From contig JAUNHC010000001.1 in assembly GCA_030524175.1 (NCBI GenBank), forward strand, positions 62,001 to 126,000: 64,000 nt of DNA. Reading direction: 5' to 3'. A program made the translations under genes and the position numbers. Position 1 is the first letter of the stretch; every line of letters begins with the position of its first letter. Source of the stretch: Eubacteriales bacterium (GTDB lineage Bacteria > Bacillota > Clostridia > Lachnospirales > Lachnospiraceae). The notes beneath the pieces are model-generated. The model ran no database searches. It was given only the letters and a program-made list of their open reading frames with translations, and was not told where the DNA came from. This document shows, in pieces, positions 1 through 6,144 of the stretch.

Positions 1-916
1 TCCTTTTTTTCGGAGTATTTGCAATCCCGTCCATCAGCCCATCCAGATATCCGCTAATGGAGGTCAGTGGGGTTCTCAGATCGTGGGAAATCCCTGTGAC
101 AAGATCCCTCCTGCGCTTTTCGTCTCTCAGGCGCTGCTCTACAGATTCTTTTAGATAGGCGCGCATCTCATCAAAATCCCTGCACACTTCTCCGAACTCA
201 TCCTTTTTCTGGTATTCCATTTTTTTATCCAGATTTCCCTCCCGGATTTCCTTTGTTCCCATGCTCAGCCGTTTCAGGGGCTTCAGGATGCTTCTGGAAA
301 TCCACCAGGAAGTGATCCCATTTACACATACCGTAAGGACCACGAAAAAAAGAATGAATCCAAAGAGATACCGTAAAATATAGTTCTTCAGATAATTCAC
401 CACGGTTCCGTCCGTCTGCTGCCTGTGGACAGCCGTGATGCAGAAGGCCTTCTCCCCGTGGTAAAAGGTATTTTTAATCACAGACACTTCATGTCTGCTG
501 GCAGTCAGGGATTTGGCCGTATCGATTGCATCCCCGGCCACAGACCGGGCAGCCTGCATGTCTTCCTCAGTAAGGTTGGTATAAATAAGCTTTTCATTTT
601 TTGTGATCATAAACTGATAGCCCATCCCGGACAATTTATTCTCCAGATGGTACATTTCATCGCTTTTTCTGATTTCCCCGGCATCATCCGTATGCCCTCC
701 CTGACCCCAGTTATTTTCCCACAGTTCTTTCTGATAGGTATAGATCATGCTTTGGGCAAACTGTATGCCGTTCTCATCACTGTACATGGCTTCCAGCGTA
801 TACCAGAAACTGCCCAGAGATGTGTGCAGACATACATTTATTACGATAGCCGTAAACAGTATTGGAATCAGAACCATCATTATATTGGACAGCCTGATCT
901 TTTTCTTAATCGTCAA
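1..916 (-). CDS. Sensor histidine kinase, C-terminus cut by window edge
   Basis: Reading the minus strand gives about 305 residues. They form an N-terminal membrane segment (about residues 8-28), an extracytoplasmic region, a second membrane segment, a HAMP-like linker and a HisKA box around residue 278 (GISHDLRTPLTS, the phospho-accepting His). The ATP-binding domain lies beyond the window edge. I chose the TTG at 916 because AAAGGGGAAT sits just upstream and the next in-frame ATG falls inside the first membrane segment. The partner response regulator is not in the window. Family assignment is firm; the signal sensed is unknown. Confidence 0.85.
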   Translation of the reverse strand, partial: MTIKKKIRLSNIMMVLIPILFTAIVINVCLHTSLGSFWYTLEAMYSDENGIQFAQSMIYTYQKELWENNWGQGGHTDDAGEIRKSDEMYHLENKLSGMGYQFMITKNEKLIYTNLTEEDMQAARSVAGDAIDTAKSLTASRHEVSVIKNTFYHGEKAFCITAVHRQQTDGTVVNYLKNYILRYLFGFILFFVVLTVCVNGITSWWISRSILKPLKRLSMGTKEIREGNLDKKMEYQKKDEFGEVCRDFDEMRAYLKESVEQRLRDEKRRRDLVTGISHDLRTPLTSISGYLDGLMDGIANTPKKR

Positions 917-1279
917 TGCTATATTCCCCTTTATCCCTGCTTTTACTGAACCCGGTATCCTGTATTAAGAAAAGTATGGACTTTTTCCCAATACTCTTCT
1001 TTGGTTCTGGCCACTATCTTTTCAAAACCTGATATTTGTTTCAATGACAGAACCTTCCTGGTCATGGAAACCCATAAGATTAAGTCTTTTTCCACAGACG
1101 ATACCCCTCCTGTCCGTTTTTCTTGTATTAAAAATCCACAGGCGGCCGGCAAATGTAAAAACATTTATATACTTGCTGCCGCCTTGAAAATACACATTAT
1201 CATACACGGATAAAAGATTTCTCACAGAAAGATAAACAATTTATAAACTAGCCTTTTCCATCATGACTTTTTTCCTTTC
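917..1279. other. No convincing gene between kinase and SDR
   Basis: Two overlapping minus-strand frames of about 70 codons are open here (943-1164 and 1022-1225). Neither has a recognisable domain or a clear ribosome site, and they overlap each other. They could be the two halves of one frameshifted small gene, since the end of the 943-1164 frame (FEKIVARTKEEYWEKVHTFL) looks protein-like. I cannot support a product. AT-rich sequence around 1220-1260 may hold the kinase promoter. Confidence 0.4.
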
Positions 1280-2050
1280 TTATAGAAACGCACCATTGCA
1301 AACCTGGAGCACCTGTCCTTTTACCGCTCTTCCCATCTTGCTCGCAAGGTACAAACAGGCATATGCCTGATCTATGGCATCACATTCCGGACCTGGGAAA
1401 TACACGTAATGGCCGCTGTATTTGAGCATCTCATTGCCCCCAGGCTGTTCTCCCGCCTTATTGGCAAGATGAGCCGGTGTGATGGTTGCTCCGGGCGCAA
1501 CGGCGTTGCACCGGATGTTGGTATCCACAAGCCGCATAGCTACATTTTTTGTCAGCGTGTTCAGTGCACCTTTTGTGGAAGTATAGGTAGCCCCGCAGAA
1601 AGGTCTGTCTCCGTTTACAGAGGATATATTGATAATGACCCCTTCGTTTTTAGGCATAAATATTTTCAATGCCTCTCTGATATACCGCATGGGTCCTCCC
1701 AGATTTGTATTTATCACCTCCATCATCCATTCGTCATCCGTTTCATCGATCATTTTCTGCTCCCCGATTCCCGCATTGTTGATCAGGATATCCAGATCAC
1801 CGAATGCTGCCAGTGTTTCCTGCATCACTCTCTTTGTATCTTCCGTAGAACAGGTATTCGCCACAACGCCAGTAGCTTTCCCGCCTTTTTCACGTATTCC
1901 GTTCACTACCTGATCCAGTTTCTCTTTTCCCCTGGCTGTCAGTACAACACTGGCTCCTTCTTCTGCGAACAGCTCTGCCATTGTCTGCCCCATTCCATAA
2001 CTCGCTCCTGTGATAATTGCTACTTTTCCTTCTAACATCTTTGCATCCAT
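1280..2050 (-). CDS. Short-chain dehydrogenase/reductase (SDR)
   Basis: A 256-residue classical SDR, the usual length for the family. Visible features are the nucleotide-binding TGASYGMG (residues 14-21), NNAG at 91-94, the catalytic Ser around 143-144 and YTSTK with Tyr156 and Lys160. The family performs NAD(P)-dependent oxidation or reduction of a hydroxyl/keto group in the cytoplasm. The C-terminal part (TITPAHLANKAGEQPGGNEM and on to the NGAFL end) is not diagnostic, so the substrate is unknown; sugars, steroids or bile acids are all possible. It lies downstream of a flavodoxin-family reductase and a LysR regulator at 3274, suggesting one LysR-linked redox cluster. Start ATG 2050; an internal ATG at codon 5 (MLEGKVAI) is an alternative. 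Confidence 0.85.
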   Translation of the reverse strand: MDAKMLEGKVAIITGASYGMGQTMAELFAEEGASVVLTARGKEKLDQVVNGIREKGGKATGVVANTCSTEDTKRVMQETLAAFGDLDILINNAGIGEQKMIDETDDEWMMEVINTNLGGPMRYIREALKIFMPKNEGVIINISSVNGDRPFCGATYTSTKGALNTLTKNVAMRLVDTNIRCNAVAPGATITPAHLANKAGEQPGGNEMLKYSGHYVYFPGPECDAIDQAYACLYLASKMGRAVKGQVLQVCNGAFL

Positions 2051-2080
2051 AGTTAATAATCTCCTTTTCTATACTTTATG

Positions 2081-2126
2081 TGACACACTCGCTGTGTCAT
2101 AGATTGCGGGATACCCTTTTGGGTAT
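2081..2126. repeat. Two adjacent short inverted repeats between SDR and flavodoxin genes
   Basis: TGACACA (2081-2087) and TGTGTCA (2093-2099) form a 7-bp perfect palindrome with a 5-nt spacer. ATACCC (2111-2116) and GGGTAT (2121-2126) form a second one around TTTT. They lie just upstream of the SDR start. They could be operators or RNA hairpins that tune expression of the SDR relative to the upstream genes. There is no strong U-tract, so a terminator is not supported. Confidence 0.45.
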
Positions 2127-2154
2127 ACACTTTGTTTACATATTGCTTGAACCA

Positions 2155-2259
2155 TTACCGCAGACTCTTGCCAAAATTCTTTAATTCATCCAGCTTTTCT
2201 TCTGACTGGTTTTGTTTATCAAATGCTGTAAAGCTTCCATTCAGCACTAATATTTTCAC
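2155..2259 (-). pseudogene. Internally deleted flavodoxin-family minigene (34 codons)
   Basis: A GTG at 2259 with a strong GGAGGT ribosome site opens a 34-codon frame. It begins MKILVLNGS, the first beta-strand and FMN loop typical of NAD(P)H-dependent FMN reductases. It then jumps directly to a polar helix (DKQNQSEEKLDELKNFGKSL) of the kind that ends such proteins. The whole middle of a roughly 180-residue protein appears to have been lost in frame. It sits between two redox genes. The remnant reading is inferred from this head-to-tail resemblance; a genuine micro-protein cannot be excluded. Confidence 0.55.
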
Positions 2260-2277
2260 AACCGTTACCTCCTATCC

Positions 2278-2817
2278 CTACATTTCTTTTCCCATCTGAT
2301 ATGCTCTTTCAAGTGCAGGATGGTTCTCGATCTCTCCTGCCTGCTCCACTCCACCCGCAAAAACATTTCCTGCAAGCTGTGCTTTTTCAAAACAGGATAC
2401 CCATCCCTGAATACCTGTAAGTGCGCCATTTATGGCATGTTCATCTTCATCGGCTGCTGTCGCTAACAGATAGACATCCCGGAACCGGTAATCCAAAAAA
2501 TACAGTGGATTTGCCCGGTCGAGCATGGTCTTCATCTGTCCGCTCATCCCGTAATAATAGATGGGTGTGGCAAATACAAGAACATCGGCTGACAGCATTT
2601 TTTGGGCAATTTCATCCCCATCATCTTTGATCGCACATCCGCCTGTTTTCTGACAGGCAAGGCAGCCCCTGCAGAAAGCAATCTCCTTATCCCGGATACA
2701 TACTTTTTCCACATGATTGCCGGCTTCCTTTGCCCCGCATATAAGCTCATCAGCCAGAAGTTCTGAATTGCTTCCTTTACGCAGGCTGGCTGTAATAACT
2801 AAAATATTTTTTTCCAT
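2278..2817 (-). CDS. Flavodoxin-family NAD(P)H-dependent FMN reductase
   Basis: 179 residues with the flavodoxin-like pattern: ILVITASLRKGSNS (residues 5-18, FMN phosphate loop) and ATPIYYYGMSGQMKTMLDR (central FMN-contact region). A Cys cluster C49-C52-C55-C61 (CRGCLACQKTGGC) is typical of the iron-sulfur flavoprotein/NADPH-dependent FMN reductase subgroup. Such cytoplasmic proteins reduce flavins, quinones or nitro/azo compounds. It is nearly the same length and layout as the protein at 43548-44087, which sits in another LysR-linked cluster here. It is followed by the deleted flavodoxin remnant and the SDR. The 73-residue protein upstream starts 238 bp before it and is probably co-transcribed. 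Substrate unknown. Confidence 0.85.
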   Translation of the reverse strand: MEKNILVITASLRKGSNSELLADELICGAKEAGNHVEKVCIRDKEIAFCRGCLACQKTGGCAIKDDGDEIAQKMLSADVLVFATPIYYYGMSGQMKTMLDRANPLYFLDYRFRDVYLLATAADEDEHAINGALTGIQGWVSCFEKAQLAGNVFAGGVEQAGEIENHPALERAYQMGKEM

Positions 2818-2833
2818 CTTTATTCCTTCTTTC

Positions 2834-3055
2834 TTATTTTTTTATCTGGTATACTAAATAATCCAGACAGTAAATCTTCTTCTCTTCCTTATGCACTACG
2901 TTTAATAACTCTTTTCTGTGTTTTTCCAACAATGCAAGCTGCTCCTCCTTCTTGTTGCTGTCTAAGTATAAAAGAAAATCTTTAATGGTATCCGGACTGC
3001 ACCCCGCATCTTTTAAGTTTTGAATGACCGCTTCTCTGGATTCTAAATACATCAT
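2834..3055 (-). CDS. Small conserved-looking soluble protein, unknown function
   Basis: A 73-residue highly charged, helix-rich protein (MMYLESREAVIQNLKDAGCS at the start, DYLVYQIKK at the end). It is the first gene of the minus-strand unit leading to the flavodoxin and SDR, and is divergent from the LysR gene at 3274. I recognise the general type, a small helical protein carried at the head of LysR/flavodoxin clusters in Lachnospiraceae, but not a named family. The second Met is an alternative start. A helical adaptor or redox-sensing partner (one Cys early, one late) is only a guess. Confidence 0.6.
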   Translation of the reverse strand: MMYLESREAVIQNLKDAGCSPDTIKDFLLYLDSNKKEEQLALLEKHRKELLNVVHKEEKKIYCLDYLVYQIKK

Positions 3056-3273
3056 TTACTTCATTCCATCCTCCTGATTTTTTATCTGCATGCTTTAAGG
3101 ACACTTTTGAAGGTTTCCAATGCATTGTCTTCTCTTTGAAAACAGTATAAATCCAGTTATTAAAAATAACAAATACTTATATTTAATTCATTTGTATAAT
3201 TGAAACCTATTGTGTTTTGTGATAAACTACTGTCAGATACGAAACAACAAATACAAATCAAGGAGGAAGTCAA
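3056..3273. promoter_or_regulatory. Divergent intergenic region of the LysR-flavodoxin cluster
   Basis: 218 bp of AT-rich DNA separates the LysR gene (plus) from the minus-strand redox unit, the classic arrangement for LysR autoregulation and divergent activation. AT-rich dyads of the kind bound by LysR proteins are present around 3160-3200 (for example TTATTAAAAATAA). The box found at the other redox clusters of this window (TATGATAAGTT) is not clearly present here. No small gene was seen. Confidence 0.5.
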
Positions 3274-4182
3274 ATGGAATTACGGGTTCTCCATTATTTT
3301 CTTGCGGTTGCAAGAGAACAAAGCATTATACGGGCTGCGGAATCCCTTCATCTTTCCCAGCCCACACTTTCCACCCAGATAAAAAATATGGAGGAAGAAC
3401 TGGGCAAACAGCTATTGATCCGCGGTACAAAAGGATCGCGAAAGGTAACATTAACGGAAGAGGGGATGATTTTACGGAAACGTGCAGAAGAGATTCTCGA
3501 TCTGGTAGCGAAAACAGAAAAGGAAATCACCCTCGCCAATGATATTATTCTGGGAGACATTTATATCGGAACAGGAGAGACCGATGCCGTGAGAATTTTA
3601 GCAAAAGCTGCAAAAAGTCTGCAGAATACCTGCCCCGGAATCCATTATCATATTTCCAGCGGAAACTCCACCTTTGTAAAAGAACGACTGGATAAAGGTT
3701 TGCTGGATTTTGGAATTGTATTTGGAACCGTGGATTTAACGAAATACAATGCATTGAAAATACCCGCTAAAGACATCTGGGGGGTACTCATGCGTAAAGA
3801 TTCTCCGCTTGCAGGAAAAGATATGATTTCTCCTGAAGATTTATGGGATAAGCCCCTTATCATATCCCAGCAGGAAGACAAAGGCGGTGCATTAACCCAA
3901 TGGCTGAAGCGGCAAGTATCAGATTTGAATGTAGTTGCAACTTATAATTTGATTTTTAATGCTTCCCTGCTGGTAGATGAGGGTCTGGGTTATGCCATTT
4001 GTTTTGATAAGATCATCAATACCACTGGAAGCAGTAATCTCTGTTTCCGCCCATTGACACCGAAATTGGAGGAGGACATGAGCATTATCTGGAAAAAGTA
4101 TCAGATGTTTTCTAAACCTGCGGAAAAGTTTATAACAATTTTAAAAGAAATTTTAATTTACGGAGAAAACAATTCTGTTTAA
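3274..4182 (+). CDS. LysR-family transcriptional regulator
   Basis: 302 residues, the standard LysR length. The N-terminal winged helix-turn-helix (residues 1-60) reads LRVLHYFLAVAREQSIIRAA then LHLSQPTLSTQIKNMEEELG. The ligand-binding domain follows from about residue 90. Start ATG is supported by AAGGAGG eight bases upstream. It is one of the few plus-strand genes and faces away from the flavodoxin/SDR unit, so it probably controls that unit in response to a small effector, and itself. Effector unknown. Confidence 0.93.
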   Translation: MELRVLHYFLAVAREQSIIRAAESLHLSQPTLSTQIKNMEEELGKQLLIRGTKGSRKVTLTEEGMILRKRAEEILDLVAKTEKEITLANDIILGDIYIGTGETDAVRILAKAAKSLQNTCPGIHYHISSGNSTFVKERLDKGLLDFGIVFGTVDLTKYNALKIPAKDIWGVLMRKDSPLAGKDMISPEDLWDKPLIISQQEDKGGALTQWLKRQVSDLNVVATYNLIFNASLLVDEGLGYAICFDKIINTTGSSNLCFRPLTPKLEEDMSIIWKKYQMFSKPAEKFITILKEILIYGENNSV

Positions 4183-4190
4183 ACAATCAA

Positions 4191-4214
4191 AGGGCAGCCC
4201 TTTTTGACTGCCCT
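4191..4214 (+). terminator. Hairpin after LysR gene, weak terminator
   Basis: AGGGCAG (4191-4197) pairs with CTGCCCT (4208-4214) directly behind the LysR stop codon. A U-tract after the stem is lacking, so termination is plausible from position but not strongly supported. Confidence 0.4.
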
Positions 4215-4263
4215 CAATGATTAACTTTTTGAATCAATTTACTATTAGAAATAGTATTTTTTA

Positions 4264-4425
4264 TTACATCACTCGGTAATATTGAATACACTTCAGCGTT
4301 TCAACAACCAGCTCCTGATACAGATCTTCATCAAACCGTCCATTTACCAGTGCATTCTTAATCAAAAGTGGGCGGTACATCTCTAATATCTGTTCAACGC
4401 TTCTGTGTCTAAATAATAGGAGCAG
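4264..4425 (-). pseudogene. C-terminal fragment of conjugative-element type helix-turn-helix protein
   Basis: A frame open from just after an in-frame TGA to the stop at 4264 encodes 53 residues containing SVEQILEMYRPLLIKNALV then FDEDLYQELVVETLKCIQYY. This is the pattern of the small helix-turn-helix (HTH_16-type) proteins found beside sigma-like genes in Tn916-like conjugative transposons. No start codon or ribosome site precedes it, so it is a 5'-truncated remnant. It lies next to a response-regulator tail (4445-4492), suggesting both are scars of a former mobile element. Confidence 0.6.
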
Positions 4426-4444
4426 TCATATCAACCACTCCTCT

Positions 4445-4492
4445 CTAATCCAATGTAAATTTATATCCTAATCCGCGCACTGTGTGGATATA
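4445..4492 (-). pseudogene. C-terminal tail of a lost OmpR-family response regulator
   Basis: On the minus strand 4492-4445 reads YIHTVRGLGYKFTLD followed by TAG, the wing of an OmpR-family DNA-binding domain with its natural end. Nothing of the regulator exists upstream: the sequence runs straight into the 3' end of the glycosyltransferase gene in another frame. It is therefore a recombination scar, and it supplies the last few codons of the glycosyltransferase. Confidence 0.7.
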
Positions 4493-5505
4493 CTAAATTT
4501 CTGCGCCAGAGAATACGCCATTTCTGAAATCTTCCGTCCGCTTTTCCCCGGCAGGTTCATACTCCTTCCAAGAATCCCCCACTTCATCCAGTAGTATGTC
4601 CTCCTGTCATTTTCCTTCAGGTAATTCCACAATTCATATTTCTTCTGCAGATTCTCTTCCGTTTTAGAGCGAATCAGCATAATAGAGGACACCACCATGA
4701 TAATCTCAAGATAATTACGCATATAATGTTTTAACTTCCAGTTTACTATTTCCCTTGCATTTGAAAGGTTATAATCGTCAATCATGTAATAATTCACTTT
4801 CAACTGCTGGTCGATCCGGCGAATCATAACCTCCTCATTTACGGACTGGTCTTCCCGGCCTATATAGTACCGGTAAAAATCCACATTCAGATAATACATG
4901 GTTTTCACATAAGGGAGCGGGTGGTAGACAAAGATATTATCCACGTAAAAGGTATGCTCTGGGAGCTGGAGGTGGCACTCTTTCAGAAGCTTCGTCCGGT
5001 ATATGATCGAATGCATCAGGATATACTGCCCTTTTCTTAAAAACTTCACATCATCCCATGTAAACACTTTATTTTGAGGGAATGCACTCCGGTAGCGCAT
5101 CGCTTTTTTATGTCTGGTCCCTTCTTTCTCGTAGACAAAGTTACTGATTACCATATCCACCAACTGCTGCTCTCCAGCAAGATTTTTCAGTGTTTTCATC
5201 ATCTCTTTATATGCAGAAATAGAAACCCAGTCATCACTGTCTACCACTTTGAAAAACAGCCCTTCCGCATGACGCAGGCCTGTATTCACGGCCTCCCCAT
5301 GCCCGCTATTCTCCTGATGGATTACTTTTACGATATCCGGATAATCTCTGGCATATTTATCTGCAATTTCTCCTGTCCGGTCGGTGGAGCCGTCATTCAC
5401 AATGATCACTTCTACCTCTGGACCTCCTGTCAGTAATGAATGAATACAGTTTTCCATATAATTTTCTGAATTGTAACAGGGAACGGTAACGGAAAGCAAT
5501 TTCAT
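4468..5505 (-). CDS. Family 2 glycosyltransferase, cassette copy 1
   Basis: 345 residues from ATG 5505 (GAGGTGG just upstream; the longer start MVLM is less well placed). The N-terminal GT-A fold shows VTVPCYNSE (7-15), NDGS (37-40) and the metal/nucleotide motif DSDD (89-92), as in enzymes that move a sugar from NDP-sugar to a polyprenyl phosphate or surface glycan. The remaining part is helical and Tyr-rich, without obvious membrane spans. It is nearly identical to the protein at 29849-30874. That copy ends AQKFVGFN, whereas this one ends AQKFSISTQCAD, because its 3' end is fused to response-regulator DNA. With the GtrA-like protein just upstream it likely makes and flips a lipid-linked sugar. 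Confidence 0.88.
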   Translation of the reverse strand: MKLLSVTVPCYNSENYMENCIHSLLTGGPEVEVIIVNDGSTDRTGEIADKYARDYPDIVKVIHQENSGHGEAVNTGLRHAEGLFFKVVDSDDWVSISAYKEMMKTLKNLAGEQQLVDMVISNFVYEKEGTRHKKAMRYRSAFPQNKVFTWDDVKFLRKGQYILMHSIIYRTKLLKECHLQLPEHTFYVDNIFVYHPLPYVKTMYYLNVDFYRYYIGREDQSVNEEVMIRRIDQQLKVNYYMIDDYNLSNAREIVNWKLKHYMRNYLEIIMVVSSIMLIRSKTEENLQKKYELWNYLKENDRRTYYWMKWGILGRSMNLPGKSGRKISEMAYSLAQKFSISTQCAD

Positions 5506-5536
5506 CAATACCACCTCACTATTATTTAGGAATTTT

Positions 5537-6142
5537 CTATTTTTTTGTCTCTCCTTCTGGAAAGATTATCTTAAATACAAAGAAGAAAATAATCATGGAA
5601 ACTCCGCCAGTAATAAAGGTAACCAGTACATTATAAACTGCCGGTGTAACATATACAGACGCAATGGGCATCCATAAATTATTAAACCCGTTGCATATCA
5701 GGGAGATTACGATCCATGCAATAAAATACCACATTGCCTGATAGACCGGATTACCTTTGCTTTTAAAGGTAATGTTTCTCTGCAGCGGGAAATTAATGCA
5801 CTGAGCTAGAAAAGAACCAACCTCGTAGCTGATAAAGTACCCAAGCCCGCCGCCAATCATCACTGCACCGCTGGCATCATAGAGCACATTATATCCAAGC
5901 AGGCTCCAGGTAAAATCAACTCCGAAGATGTGCAGCTCCTTCTGTGGCCACATGAACTCTGTCCCTGCGAGCCCAATGCCTAAGATTCCCGGCATAAAGG
6001 TAAAAACCAGATACTGGAATACGGTCACCATCATACTGAATACAAAGAAATAAAAAATCTGATACACCCACTTTGCCAGCTTGGGGTGCTTCTCCTCAAA
6101 CCCGTTCCATATATTCATCCATTTTTCTTTTATCTGACTCAT
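5537..6142 (-). CDS. GtrA-like membrane protein, cassette copy 1
   Basis: 201 residues with four to five hydrophobic segments and the NFPLQRNITFKSKGN-type motif of the GtrA family (residues about 117-131). GtrA proteins are thought to flip undecaprenyl-phosphate-linked sugars across the membrane. The start ATG overlaps the stop of the upstream GH3 gene by 4 bp, indicating translational coupling. It is followed by the GT2 gene. The first 109 codons are identical at DNA level to the copy at 32104-32709. Flippase function is family-based inference. Confidence 0.85.
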   Translation of the reverse strand: MSQIKEKWMNIWNGFEEKHPKLAKWVYQIFYFFVFSMMVTVFQYLVFTFMPGILGIGLAGTEFMWPQKELHIFGVDFTWSLLGYNVLYDASGAVMIGGGLGYFISYEVGSFLAQCINFPLQRNITFKSKGNPVYQAMWYFIAWIVISLICNGFNNLWMPIASVYVTPAVYNVLVTFITGGVSMIIFFFVFKIIFPEGETKK

Positions 6143-6144
6143 TT
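5817..6144. repeat. Identity tract shared with 32384-32711
   Basis: By eye, 328 bp covering the 5' part of the GtrA-like gene match the second cassette copy without a mismatch. The 3' part of the same gene carries several third-position differences. This patchy pattern points to recent gene conversion rather than uniform selection. Confidence 0.75.

Noticed and set aside
943-1225. Two overlapping minus-strand frames of about 70 codons
   Set aside because: No ribosome site, no recognisable domain, and mutually overlapping; a frameshifted small gene is possible but not supportable.
3056-3273. A fifth LysR-type box of the TATGATAAGTT family
   Set aside because: Only a partial match (GTGATAAACTACTG around 3219) without the upstream CAnCAAT part; this LysR gene may use a different site.
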